From: Coriobacteriia bacterium | Lineage (GTDB): Bacteria; Actinomycetota; Coriobacteriia; Coriobacteriales; RUG033 | Direction of reading: 5' to 3' | Length of the DNA: 59,660 bases | NCBI GenBank assembly: GCA_015655215.1 | Contig: JAATFL010000001.1 | Coordinates: forward strand, 1-59,660 | Part shown: positions 39,774-50,132 of the stretch, in pieces | Layout of the letters: every line of letters begins with the position of its first letter | Position numbering within the stretch: the stretch's first letter is position 1 | Made by a program: the position numbers and the translations under genes | The notes under the pieces: model-generated | What the model was told of the DNA's origin: nothing | What the model saw: only the letters and a program-made list of their open reading frames with translations | The model's database searches: none

Positions 39774-42218
39774 ATGACTGAGGCTTTTGCGGGCATCGTG
39801 CTCGCATTCGATACCGCAACGGCGCAACTGGCGCTCGCATGTGGGAGGATCCCCGATTCCCGAGAGCCCCTCGAGATGCTCGCCTCCTCCGACGAGCCCG
39901 CCTATCGACGGGCGAACTCGGTGCTCCTCGACAGGTCGACCGAACTGCTCGCCTCGCTCGGTCTCGCCCCTGCCGACGTCGCCTGCGTCGTATGCGGGCG
40001 GGGTCCGGGGTCGTTCACCGGCGTGCGCATCGGCGTGGCGACCGCGAAGGGGGTCGCGTGCGGTCTGCGCGTGCCGCTCTTCGGCGTCTCGACGCTCGAC
40101 GCGGTCGCGTGGAACCTGTGGGAGAAGGGTGTCCGTGGGCTGGTCGGGGTCGTGGGAGATGCGATGCGCGGCGAGGTCTATCCCGTGCGCTACCGCATCG
40201 CGGCGACCGGTCCGCAACGGATCGACGCCGACGAGGTGTCAAAGCCCACCGAGGTCGCGGCCCATTGGGATATGGGTCTCGACGAGTCGCCGCTGCTGTG
40301 CGGAGACGCCCTCGGGAAGCACCGTGACGCGCTCGTCGGTGGGTTCGCGAAGCTGGGCATCCATGCCACCGTCGCCGATGAACCCCTCTGGCTCCCCACG
40401 GGGCGTGGGCTGCTCCTCGCGTTCGAGGCCCGTCGCCGAGCTGGGCTTCTCGGCGTGGGCGCTCCGGGGTCGCTGCTTCCCGTCTACACGCGCCTTTCCG
40501 ATGCCGAGGAGCACGAGCGCGAGCGCTTGGGCCTCGACGCATCGGGTACCTTGCCCACCAACGGCGTGGCAGACAGCCGTGCCCTCGAGGGTGTGCTGCT
40601 ACGGCCCCTGTCGGTGAACGACATTCCCGACCTCCTCGAGCTCGAGGGGCGCAGCGCCGATGAGGTCTCGACCTCCGAGCGTCTAACCGCCGAGCATCTC
40701 GAGGCGGCGCTCGGTTCCAAAGGGCACACCTGGTGGGTGGCGCGGCTCCAGGGTGTCCTCGTCGGGTATGCGGGGTTGGCGGTCACCCATGGCACGGCGC
40801 AGCTCACGCGGGTCGTCACGGACCCCGACCATCGCGATCTCGGCATCGCCGAGCGTCTCTTCTCGCGCGTGGTGCACGATGCCCTCGACCTGGGGGCGAC
40901 CTCGGTGAGCGCCGTGACGTTGGGAAAGGACTGCGGCGTGGACGCCTTCCTCGGTAAGATGGGCATGGACCGGTCGTCCGACACTGCGGAAGGGAGCAGG
41001 CTCTGGGGGGGTGCCCTGCCACTCGAGCGTATGGCGTCGACGAGCGAGGGGGCCATGGTCGCGACGCCCGTCGTAGCGGGGATGGGACTGGGCAACCATC
41101 TGCTGCCCGACGCGGGAAGCGCCGTACGACGGCCGCTCATCCTCGCCATCGAGTCGAGTTGCGACGAGACCGCGGCGGCCGTCATCGACGGTTCCGACAC
41201 CTTGTACGCCGACATCATCGCGAGTCAGGTCGACTTCCACGCGCGCTTTGGCGGTGTCGTGCCAGAGATCGCCAGCCGTAAGCACACGGAGGCCATCGTG
41301 GGCGTGGTGGAGGAGGCGTTCGCACGGGCTGGCGAGGAGCTCGCCCGGGTGGAGGGCGCCGGTCTTGCACCTTCGAGCGGAAGGGTGCCGGGAGACCCCA
41401 GGCCGCTTGCCTGGTCGGACCTCGATGCCATCGCGGTCACCGTGGGGCCCGGTCTCGTGGGGGCACTCGTGGTCGGCCTCGCCTTCGCGAAGGGTGCCTC
41501 GTGGGCGACGGGCCTGCCGCTCATCGCGGTCAACCATCTCGAAGGGCATCTCTACGCGAACCGTCTCATCGACCCGGACATCAAGCCACCGCTCGTCGCC
41601 CTGCTCGTCTCAGGTGGCAACACGATGCTCGTGCACGTGCGCGACTGGGGCGACTACCGCATCTTGGGAGAGACGCTCGACGATGCGGTGGGCGAGGCGT
41701 TCGACAAGGTCTCCAAGGCGCTGGGGCTCGGATATCCCGGTGGCCCCATCCTCTCTCGTCTGGCAAAGGAGGGAGACTCGACGGCCATCGACTTCCCTCG
41801 AGCGATGTTGCACAGCCATGACCTGCGCTTCTCGCTCTCCGGTCTCAAGACGGCCGTCATCACCTATATCCATGCGGAGAACGCGGAGGGTCGTGCCATC
41901 GACCTGCCCAACCTCGCGGCCTCGTTCCAGCAGGCGGTGATCGACGTGCTGGTGGCCAAGGCGACCGATGCCGTGAGGCAGACGGGCGTGCGTGAGTTCT
42001 GCATGGGCGGGGGGGTCTCCGCCAACCCCGAGTTGCGCCATGAGATCGCGCTGGCGATGCGTCGGCGGGGCGTACGGGTCACGTTGCCCCTGGCATCGTC
42101 GTGTACCGATAACGCGGGGATGATCGGTGCGGTGGCCCGTGAGCGCTTCGGGGCGGGGCGCTTCGAGGCGCTCACCATCGAGGCGCTGCCCGGCATGGAC
42201 ATCGAAGAGCCGTACTAG
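39774..42218 (+). CDS. tsaBD: TsaB - GNAT acetyltransferase - TsaD three-domain fusion
   Basis: An 814-residue fusion of proteins normally encoded separately as tsaB, rimI and tsaD. Residues 1 to about 260 are TsaB (LAFDTATAQLALA, CGRGPGSFTGVRIGVATAKG). About 273-410 is a GNAT domain (LLRPLSVNDIPDLLELE, then VVTDPDHRDLGIAERLFSRV, the acetyl-CoA loop) resembling RimI, which acetylates the S18 N-terminus in E. coli. About 453-814 is TsaD (AIESSCDETAAAVIDG, metal-binding NHLEGH with His588 and His592, LVSGGNTMLVHV, CMGGGVSANPELR). There is no stop or frameshift between domains. ATG at 39774 follows GAAGGGAACGGGT; the in-frame 39726 start lies within tsaE. Confidence 0.95.
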   Translation: MTEAFAGIVLAFDTATAQLALACGRIPDSREPLEMLASSDEPAYRRANSVLLDRSTELLASLGLAPADVACVVCGRGPGSFTGVRIGVATAKGVACGLRVPLFGVSTLDAVAWNLWEKGVRGLVGVVGDAMRGEVYPVRYRIAATGPQRIDADEVSKPTEVAAHWDMGLDESPLLCGDALGKHRDALVGGFAKLGIHATVADEPLWLPTGRGLLLAFEARRRAGLLGVGAPGSLLPVYTRLSDAEEHERERLGLDASGTLPTNGVADSRALEGVLLRPLSVNDIPDLLELEGRSADEVSTSERLTAEHLEAALGSKGHTWWVARLQGVLVGYAGLAVTHGTAQLTRVVTDPDHRDLGIAERLFSRVVHDALDLGATSVSAVTLGKDCGVDAFLGKMGMDRSSDTAEGSRLWGGALPLERMASTSEGAMVATPVVAGMGLGNHLLPDAGSAVRRPLILAIESSCDETAAAVIDGSDTLYADIIASQVDFHARFGGVVPEIASRKHTEAIVGVVEEAFARAGEELARVEGAGLAPSSGRVPGDPRPLAWSDLDAIAVTVGPGLVGALVVGLAFAKGASWATGLPLIAVNHLEGHLYANRLIDPDIKPPLVALLVSGGNTMLVHVRDWGDYRILGETLDDAVGEAFDKVSKALGLGYPGGPILSRLAKEGDSTAIDFPRAMLHSHDLRFSLSGLKTAVITYIHAENAEGRAIDLPNLAASFQQAVIDVLVAKATDAVRQTGVREFCMGGGVSANPELRHEIALAMRRRGVRVTLPLASSCTDNAGMIGAVARERFGAGRFEALTIEALPGMDIEEPY

Positions 42219-42225
42219 GGTCGCC

Positions 42226-42990
42226 TCAGTCGACGAGGCCGAGGCGGTGCGCGATGGCGGACCAATTCACGTGGTACACCACCACGTAGAGTACGGCCGC
42301 CATGACGATGCCGGTGAGTACGTCGAAGACGGAGTGCTGCTTGATGAACATCGTCGCGAGGATGATGAGGGTGGCGACGATGGCCGAGGTGGGTCGGACC
42401 CATCCACGCCCCGGGGTGCGGGCAAGCGAGCTCCTCGTCAGGGCGATGTGCGCGGCGAGCGCGTTGAACACGTGGATGCTCGGGAACACGTCGTTGGGGG
42501 AATCGATGGACCAGAGCATCGTGCACATCTGCGTGAACACGGTCTGGTGGTCGAACGAGGAGGGCCGTAGCTGCAGACCGTTGGGATAGACGGCGGAGGT
42601 GATGATGAACGTGGTCATCCCAATGGCGAGCATCGACATGTAGTGGCCGAACTCGTCGCGTATGCCATGGCGAACCATCCTCCAGGCGAAGAGCAGCAAC
42701 GTGCCTATCCAGTAGGGAAACCAGATGAAGTAGGCCACCACGAAGGGTGCCAGGAACGGGATCCTGTCGTCGATGGACATGTGCACGATGTGGATGGGCC
42801 CGGTGGGGATGCGATCGAGGATGAAGAACGCGATGAGGTAGGCGGTCAGGAATCCTGCCGACCAGATTATGGGGTGAGAGGATATGCTGCCGAGGAGGCG
42901 TGCGAGTGCACGTCGTAGCGAGGTGCGCGCAGGTGCCTCCCCATGGGTCCCGTCACGGGGCGTCGTCTTGTTGGCGGTGCGGTTCGACAT
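42226..42990 (-). CDS. PAP2-superfamily membrane phosphatase-like protein
   Basis: Integral membrane protein probably acting on a lipid or inositol phosphate, convergent with the tsa fusion 7 bases away. The minus-strand ATG at 42990 gives 254 residues, with about five to six hydrophobic segments. PAP2 motifs are NDVFPSIHVFNALAAH (PSxH region) and later KQHSVFDVLTG (His and Asp), in the arrangement of the Aur1/inositol-phosphotransferase subgroup. The KxxxxxxRP motif is not obvious. The frame continues upstream to 43311 but lacks conserved or hydrophobic features. The start has only a weak binding site. Exact substrate unknown. Confidence 0.8.
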   Translation of the reverse strand: MSNRTANKTTPRDGTHGEAPARTSLRRALARLLGSISSHPIIWSAGFLTAYLIAFFILDRIPTGPIHIVHMSIDDRIPFLAPFVVAYFIWFPYWIGTLLLFAWRMVRHGIRDEFGHYMSMLAIGMTTFIITSAVYPNGLQLRPSSFDHQTVFTQMCTMLWSIDSPNDVFPSIHVFNALAAHIALTRSSLARTPGRGWVRPTSAIVATLIILATMFIKQHSVFDVLTGIVMAAVLYVVVYHVNWSAIAHRLGLVD

Positions 42991-43246
42991 GCGCTGGCTT
43001 TCGGATGGGCGAGAAGGGGGTCGTATCGGGGAACAGGGTGAGAGGAAGCACGGACTTGCAGATAGTACGCGTTCTTCCCGGCGAGGGCAAGACACCAGGT
43101 CGTGACCGTGGTTTCGCCGAGGCGATGCCCGTGATGCTCCGGGATAGAATCCCAAGTTGGATTCCTGCTCCAAGATGAATCCCCGCTTCTTACAAAACCT
43201 AAGTGTGTCTTTCGTAGAAAATTTGGTTTCAAAACGCTGACAACGG

Positions 43247-43275
43247 TTGTCTGATCCCGATTCTGAAGCTAGTAT
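43247..43275 (+). promoter_or_regulatory. Promoter of groS-groL
   Basis: TTGTCT (43247-43252), a 17-base spacer and TAGTAT (43270-43275) lie just before a CIRCE operator, the usual arrangement for HrcA control. A perfect palindrome GACAAC-G-GTTGTC (43239-43251) overlaps the -35 and could be a second operator. Confidence 0.75.
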
Positions 43276-43284
43276 GTATTGATG

Positions 43285-43311
43285 TTGGCACTCAACCACA
43301 TCGAGTGCCAA
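43285..43311 (+). promoter_or_regulatory. CIRCE operator (HrcA binding site)
   Basis: TTGGCACTC (43285-43293), nine bases, GAGTGCCAA (43303-43311): a perfect 9-9-9 inverted repeat. It differs from the consensus TTAGCACTC-N9-GAGTGCTAA only by symmetric G/C changes. It starts 10 bases after the -10 box and about 100 bases before groS. Heat-shock repression of groSL by HrcA is the known role of this element. Confidence 0.93.
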
Positions 43312-43407
43312 GAAGTTCGGGTGGCAACGGTTCGGTCCAGCCGCTCGTGCTTGCGTAGGTTGGTTGTGAATCGCTTCTGGTCCGTCTATGAAAGGGAGGC
43401 ACGTTCA

Positions 43408-43698
43408 ATGAATTTGAAGCCGCTTGGTGATCGCGTCATTGTCAAGCAGGACGCCGCTGAGGAGAAGACCGCCGCCGGTCTGCTCATCGCAAAGGGTGCC
43501 CAAGAGAAGCCGCAACGCGGCACCGTCATCTCCGTGGGGGAAGGCAAGCTTGACAAGGACGGGAACTTCGTGAAGCCTGCCGTCAAGGAGGGTGACTCGG
43601 TCCTGTATGGCAAGTATGGTGGTACGGAGGTCAAGGTCGGGGACGATGACTATCTGATCCTGCGCGCCGATGATATCCTCGGCATCTTCACCGCCTAA
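43408..43698 (+). CDS. groS: Co-chaperonin GroES
   Basis: Lid of the GroEL folding chamber. ATG at 43408 gives 96 residues starting MNLKPLGDRVIVKQDAAEEK. The mobile loop KTAAGLLIAKGAQEKPQ and the C-terminal YLILRADDILGIFTA are typical. A GAAAGGGAGG binding site lies 9 bases upstream; an in-frame start at 43279 lies inside the CIRCE region and is rejected. It is followed by groL after 128 bases. Confidence 0.97.
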   Translation: MNLKPLGDRVIVKQDAAEEKTAAGLLIAKGAQEKPQRGTVISVGEGKLDKDGNFVKPAVKEGDSVLYGKYGGTEVKVGDDDYLILRADDILGIFTA

Positions 43699-43823
43699 CG
43701 GTTTCCCGTATCCAACGACCGTGGTCCTTGCGTATGCCTTGCATCATCGTCACCGGGGTGGAGCGTAGGGAGTCGCACGGTCACATGTTCCCCATCTGTC
43801 CACACGTTTGAAAGGAGCCATGA

Positions 43824-45467
<1,644 letters not shown>

Positions 45468-45517
45468 GTCCCGTCATCAGGCGCTGCGTTCACGGTAGAC
45501 GTATGGATGTACCCATC

Positions 45518-45558
45518 GGACCTGCCCATCCCCGTTTCTCTAGGGGATGGGCAGGTCC
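45518..45558 (+). terminator. Terminator after groL
   Basis: A perfect 16-bp stem (45518-45533 with 45543-45558) with a 9-base loop is followed by TCTTGTG, 50 bases after the groL stop. Despite the short T run, its position and stability make termination likely. Confidence 0.75.
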
Positions 45559-45611
45559 TCTTGTGAACGGACTACGTGCATACGTGAATCGCCAAACGGC
45601 AGAATGAGTAT

Positions 45612-45722
45612 GTTTCACCTTGAAACGGCACCGATGATGCAGATTCAGCGTACATGTATACAAAAGAAATCATACTAAACAGGGAAATAGCTATATACAT
45701 GGTACGTTAACGTAATGTTACG
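45612..45722. promoter_or_regulatory. AT-rich region with stacked palindromes upstream of the permease
   Basis: The 290 bases 45559-45846 are strongly AT-rich compared with the rest of the chromosome. They contain GTTTCA-CCT-TGAAAC (45612-45626), an inverted pair GTACATGTATA (45650-45660) with TATACATGGTAC (45694-45705), the perfect palindrome ACGTTAACGT (45704-45713) and CGTAA-TG-TTACG (45711-45722). These are plausible binding sites for regulators of the downstream permease. The exact promoter hexamers are ambiguous. Confidence 0.45.
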
Positions 45723-45846
45723 AAAAAAAATATCGGATAAAAGTATTCCATAAGCGAGTAACAACATATATTATCGAGCCGCAATGTATATGCACGACAC
45801 ATGTGCTTGGGGCTCATACGTCCGCTGATCTAAGGAGGGGTATGCA

Positions 45847-47301
45847 ATGGAGCAAGTAGGCAAGAAGAAGCTGGGGCTGTTCACGATGACGATGCTTGTC
45901 GTGAGCTCGTCCATCGGTTCCGGCATCTTCGACATCTCGTACAACCTGGCTGACACCGCATCGCCGGGTGCAGCCCTCGTTGCATGGGGGATCGTCTTCG
46001 TCGGCATCCTGATGCTGTGCCTGAGCTTGATCAACCTGCTCAACAAGCGACCTGACCTCACGGGGATCTTTGCCTATGCCGAGGAGGGCTTCGGTCCACT
46101 GGGCGGTTTCATCTCCGGCTGGGGCTACTGGCTCTCCGCATGGCTGGGCAACATCGCCTTCGCCACCGTCATGATGATCGCCGTGGCGACGTTCTTCCCC
46201 GCACTGGGCGACACCGGGACCAGTTGGCCCTCCATCCTCATCGCCTCCGTGGTCATGTGGCTTCTGACGCTCCTCGTCAACCGCGGGGTCGAAAGCGCCG
46301 CCGTGCTCAACGCCGTCATCTCGGTGTGCAAGATCGTCCCGCTCCTTCTCTTCATCATCGTGGCTTTCACCGCCTTCAAGGGCGGCATCTTCACGAGCGG
46401 CTTCTGGAGCAACTTCGCGTCGAACACCGGCTCGCTCACCGCTGGCTTCGACGGTGCCTCGGTATTCAGCCAGATCAGTGGCTCCCTGATGGTTCTGCTG
46501 TGGGTCTTCGTCGGCATCGAGGGCGCTGCCATGATGTCCGGTCGTGCCGAGAGCAAGGCCATCGCCGGCAAGGCGACCATCTTCGGCCTCATCGGCCTCA
46601 TCGTCATCTACCTGCTCATCTCGATGCTCCCATACGGCATCATGAGCTCTGCCCAGATCGTCGACCTCGGTGAGCCTTCCGTCGCGCAGATGTTCAACTA
46701 CCTCGTCGGCCCCGTGGGTGCCGCCTTCGTCGAGATCGCCTTCGTCGTCTCGGTCGTGGGCTGCTGGCTCTCCTGGACGATGCTTCCCGCCGAGACCACG
46801 ATGCTCATGGCCGAGCGCAACCTCCTCCCCAAGAAGTTCGGCGAGGTCAACGGTCATGGCGCACCCACGTTCTCGCTCGTGTTCATGACGATTCTATCCC
46901 AGGTGTTCATCCTGACCCTGCATTTCACCGACTCGGCGTATCAGTTCGCCTTCTCGCTCTGCACCGCTGCGATCTTCATCTCCTGGTTCTTCGTCACCGT
47001 GTACCAGATCCAGTACACCCTGAAGCACAAGGAGGAGAAGGGCTACGTCGGTAACCTCATCATCGGCATCCTGGGCACCATCTTCTTCCTGTTCTGCATG
47101 ATCGTCGCAGGATGGAACTATATCCTGCTGTGCTTCCTGCTCTACATCATCGGCTTCTTCTTCTATGCGAGCGCCCGTAAGAGCGCGGGCATAGAGAAGG
47201 TCTTCAACACCAAGGAGTGGATCGCCGTCGCCGTCATCAGCATCGGTGGCATCGTCGGCATCCTCTATTACGTCTTGGTCACGATGGCCTCCGCCGCCTA
47301 G
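45847..47301 (+). CDS. APC-family amino-acid permease/antiporter
   Basis: Membrane transporter of the amino acid-polyamine-organocation superfamily. It is 484 residues with about 12 hydrophobic segments. TM1 carries the family pattern in VSSSIGSGIFDISYN, and TM6 has LWVFVGIEGAAMMSGRAESK, typical of the basic amino-acid or amino-acid/amine antiporter branch. AAGGAGGGG precedes the ATG. It is followed, after a hairpin, by a PLP aminotransferase, hinting at uptake and catabolism of an amino acid. Substrate cannot be assigned from sequence by eye. Confidence 0.9.
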   Translation: MEQVGKKKLGLFTMTMLVVSSSIGSGIFDISYNLADTASPGAALVAWGIVFVGILMLCLSLINLLNKRPDLTGIFAYAEEGFGPLGGFISGWGYWLSAWLGNIAFATVMMIAVATFFPALGDTGTSWPSILIASVVMWLLTLLVNRGVESAAVLNAVISVCKIVPLLLFIIVAFTAFKGGIFTSGFWSNFASNTGSLTAGFDGASVFSQISGSLMVLLWVFVGIEGAAMMSGRAESKAIAGKATIFGLIGLIVIYLLISMLPYGIMSSAQIVDLGEPSVAQMFNYLVGPVGAAFVEIAFVVSVVGCWLSWTMLPAETTMLMAERNLLPKKFGEVNGHGAPTFSLVFMTILSQVFILTLHFTDSAYQFAFSLCTAAIFISWFFVTVYQIQYTLKHKEEKGYVGNLIIGILGTIFFLFCMIVAGWNYILLCFLLYIIGFFFYASARKSAGIEKVFNTKEWIAVAVISIGGIVGILYYVLVTMASAA

Positions 47302-47420
47302 TCGTGGCCGTGCCACCCGACGACCCTGTCTCGTCGGCATCGACCTGACGTGCCGACGGTTCATCGCCATCGACGATCGGTTCTCGTCGCGCGATCCGGC
47401 ATACGCCGGGCATAGGTGCG

Positions 47421-47455
47421 GTTCGGGCACTGGGTTCACCACCTGGTGCCCGAAC
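47421..47455 (+). terminator. Hairpin between permease and aminotransferase
   Basis: GTTCGGGCAC (47421-47430) pairs perfectly with GTGCCCGAAC (47446-47455), with partial pairing inside the loop. It lies about 120 bases after the permease stop and 180 before the next gene, with no T tract. The remainder of 47302-47635 has no gene. Confidence 0.5.
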
Positions 47456-47635
47456 GCTATCGTGTAGCTCGCCCTCGCATGGGACGCCATCGTTTCTGCG
47501 CCGTCGTCCTTCGCGGCGATCCGCTCACGAAGGAGAGCCACTGCGGATGCGTGTCCCGTGTGCACGTTTGGCTGCACCTCCATGCCCCGAGGTACGCGAT
47601 TTCCCGATTGAAGCCCGACTGGAAGGAGATAGCCC

Positions 47636-48754
47636 ATGTTCGTTCCCCAATTTGGATGCGAGGCTTGGCTCAACGTCTGGGAGAAGCGTGCGACGTACGA
47701 TATCTCCCAGAGCACCATCACCTCGTTCACCTTGAAGGAACTCATCTCGATGGGACCCCTTTCCGAGCAGGCGTTCTTCGACGGATTCGCAAACCAGGTC
47801 TTCAGCTACGGCTGGATAGAGGGCTCCCCCGAGTTCAAGCAGGCGGTGAGTGAGACGTACGCCCATGTATCGCCCGATCGGATCATCCAGACGAACGGCG
47901 GGACGGGGGGTGACCTCCTCGCGCTGATGGCCCTTGTCGAGAGGGGCGACCATGTCATCGCGTTGCACCCCAGCTATCAGCTGCTCTACGACTTCCCGCG
48001 TTCGCTCGGAGCCGAGGTGGACTATTGGGAGCTATCGGAGGAGGACGGGTGGAATCCCAGCCTCGACGACCTCCGCCGTATGATCCGACCCAACACGAAG
48101 GTCATCTGCATCAACAACGCCAACAACCCTACCGGCACCGTCATGGATGCCGCCTTCCTCGCCGAGATGGTCGAGATCGCCCAGAGCGTGGGCGCCTATA
48201 TCCTTTCCGACGAGGTCTTCACCCCGCTGACGGATGACATCTCGGTGCCGGCCATCGCCGATATCTACGACAAGGGCATATCCGTCAACAGCATCTCGAA
48301 GACCTACTCGGTACCCGGCGTGCGCGTGGGGTGGATCGCCGCGAACCTCGAGTTCATCGACCTTATCCGCACGTATCGCGACTACACGATGATTTGCTGC
48401 GGTGTCTTCGACGACTACGTGGCCACGTACACGTTGCAGAACAAGGACAACGTGCTCCGCCGCAACGCCGCGATCGTCAACGAGAACCTCGGCATCCTCA
48501 AGGATTGGGTGGACCGTGAGCCGCGTGTCTCGCTCGTGCTTCCACGTAGCTGCTCGATCTCGTTCATCAAGCTCGACATCCCCATGGAGGTCGAGGAGTT
48601 CTGCGTCAACCTGCTCAAGGATACGGGGGTCCTCCTCATCCCCGGCAACCGTTTCGACGTTCCGGGCCACGCGCGTCTTGGCTATTGCTGCGACCGTGAG
48701 GTGCTCGTGAAGGGACTGGAGTCGCTCTCGGGGTATCTGCGCCGGTTCGACTAG
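47636..48754 (+). CDS. PLP-dependent aminotransferase, class I/II fold
   Basis: Fold-type I PLP enzyme of unknown specificity. ATG at 47636 with GGAAGGAGA upstream gives 372 residues. NNANNPTGTVMDAAFLAEM is the PLP-phosphate/Asn region, LSDEVFTPL contains the Asp that pairs with the PLP pyridine nitrogen, SISKTYSVPGVRVGW holds the PLP-binding lysine, and LGYCC in place of R[VL]S near the C-terminus is unusual. The N-terminal block MFVPQFGCEAWLNVWEKRA is distinctive. It follows the APC permease in the same direction. It may deaminate or transaminate the imported amino acid; that link is inference. Confidence 0.88.
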   Translation: MFVPQFGCEAWLNVWEKRATYDISQSTITSFTLKELISMGPLSEQAFFDGFANQVFSYGWIEGSPEFKQAVSETYAHVSPDRIIQTNGGTGGDLLALMALVERGDHVIALHPSYQLLYDFPRSLGAEVDYWELSEEDGWNPSLDDLRRMIRPNTKVICINNANNPTGTVMDAAFLAEMVEIAQSVGAYILSDEVFTPLTDDISVPAIADIYDKGISVNSISKTYSVPGVRVGWIAANLEFIDLIRTYRDYTMICCGVFDDYVATYTLQNKDNVLRRNAAIVNENLGILKDWVDREPRVSLVLPRSCSISFIKLDIPMEVEEFCVNLLKDTGVLLIPGNRFDVPGHARLGYCCDREVLVKGLESLSGYLRRFD

Positions 48755-48966
48755 GCGGGTCCGCCCTCTGCCGCGCCTGCTCGCCCACGTGCACCCGAGG
48801 TGGTATATCATAACCTCCGAGCGTTGCCCGATCGCCTGGGGGTGTCGCGTGTCGTTTCCCGAGGAGGACCCCCACGCACCATGGCGACGCCTGTCCATCG
48901 GGTCTGGCCGCTCGCCCATCTTGAGCGTTCGCGGGCCATGACCGTAACTCGGAGATGAGGAGTACC

Positions 48967-50037
48967 GTGTCCCTCTCGATCGGCATCGTCGGATTGCCCA
49001 ACGTGGGCAAGTCCACATTGTTCACCGCGCTCACCAAGAAGGGTGGGCTCGCTGCCAACTACCCCTTCGCCACCATCGATCCCAACGTGGGAATCGTTCC
49101 GGTACCCGATGCGCGCCTGCAGGTGCTGGCGGACATGGTGCACCCGGAGCGCATCGTACCCGCCACGGTGGAGTTCGTCGACATCGCCGGCCTCGTCAAG
49201 GGGGCGAGCAAGGGCGAGGGGCTCGGCAACCAGTTCCTCGCCAACATCCGCGAGACCGATGCCATCTGCGAGGTGGTCCGCTACTTCACCGATTCCGATG
49301 TCGTGCATGTCGACGGTCGCATCGATCCGGCAAGCGATGTGGACACCATCCGCACCGAGCTCATCTTCGCCGATCTGGAGACGGTGGAGAAGGCCTTGCC
49401 CCGCATGGAGAAGGATGCTCGCCGGGGCGATAAGGAGCTGGCGCTCAAGTTCGCCACGGCACGCCGCCTCGCCGATTGGCTGGGGTCCGATCGGCGCGCC
49501 TCCTCGATGGAGATGTCCGATGACGAGCGCGCCTCCCTCTATGACCTGCATCTTCTCACGATGAAGCCGGTGCTCTACGTGGCGAACGTGGACGAGGACG
49601 CCGTGGGCGACGAGGCGCTTGCCCCCATCGACGGGAGCGTCCCGCTGGCGCTCTGCGCGCAGATGGAGGCCGAGCTCGTCGAGCTCGACGAGGCCGATGC
49701 CAAGGAGTACCTCGCGTCTTTGGGCATGGAGGAACCGGGTCTTGCCCGCCTCGCCCGTGCCGCCTATCAGCTGCTGGGATTGCAGAGCTACTTCACCGCG
49801 GGTCCCCTCGAGGTCAGGGCGTGGACCATCCCCATCGGTGCCAAGGCCCCACAGGCTGCCGGTGTCATCCACTCCGACTTCGAACGCGGGTTCATCAAGG
49901 CGGAGACGGCTTCCTACGAGGATTACGTCACGCTTGGCGGGGAGGCCGGATGCCGTGACGCAGGGCGGCTCCGTCAGGAAGGCAAGGAATACGTGGTGCA
50001 TGATGGTGACATCATGCATTTCAAGTTCAACGTGTGA
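48967..50037 (+). CDS. ychF: Redox-regulated ribosome-binding ATPase YchF
   Basis: Obg-family P-loop ATPase associated with ribosomes and oxidative-stress response. GTG at 48967 gives 356 residues beginning MSLSIGIVGLPNVGKSTLF. The ATG at 48955 is inside the GATGAGGAG binding site. Motifs include the P-loop GLPNVGKST, ANYPFATIDPNVG, FVDIAGLVKGASKGEGLGNQ and the altered G4 region that favours ATP. The C-terminal TGS domain includes AGVIHSDFERGFIKAE. A good terminator follows. Confidence 0.96.
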   Translation: MSLSIGIVGLPNVGKSTLFTALTKKGGLAANYPFATIDPNVGIVPVPDARLQVLADMVHPERIVPATVEFVDIAGLVKGASKGEGLGNQFLANIRETDAICEVVRYFTDSDVVHVDGRIDPASDVDTIRTELIFADLETVEKALPRMEKDARRGDKELALKFATARRLADWLGSDRRASSMEMSDDERASLYDLHLLTMKPVLYVANVDEDAVGDEALAPIDGSVPLALCAQMEAELVELDEADAKEYLASLGMEEPGLARLARAAYQLLGLQSYFTAGPLEVRAWTIPIGAKAPQAAGVIHSDFERGFIKAETASYEDYVTLGGEAGCRDAGRLRQEGKEYVVHDGDIMHFKFNV

Positions 50038-50104
50038 GGGTGGGGCCGCCTGTGCGAGCACACGCAGGCGGACATGCGCATCTGCGGGCTTGGTATCGAT
50101 CTCA

Positions 50105-50132
50105 GGGCATCCGACGGTGGCGTCGGATGCCC
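50105..50132 (+). terminator. Rho-independent terminator after ychF
   Basis: GGGCATCCGAC (50105-50115), loop GGTGGC, GTCGGATGCCC (50122-50132), followed by TTCTCGCTTTTTT. This is a perfect 11-bp stem with a real T tract. Confidence 0.9.

Noticed and set aside
43120-43190. Inverted repeats GGGAT-aga-ATCCC and GAATCC-CAAGTT-GGATTC upstream of groS
   Set aside because: They overlap each other, are short, and have no T tract or consistent position relative to a promoter; not called as terminator or operator.
42991-43311. 107-residue N-terminal extension of the PAP2 protein frame
   Set aside because: The extension has no hydrophobic or conserved character and runs through the groS promoter and CIRCE element; the ATG at 42990 is more plausible.
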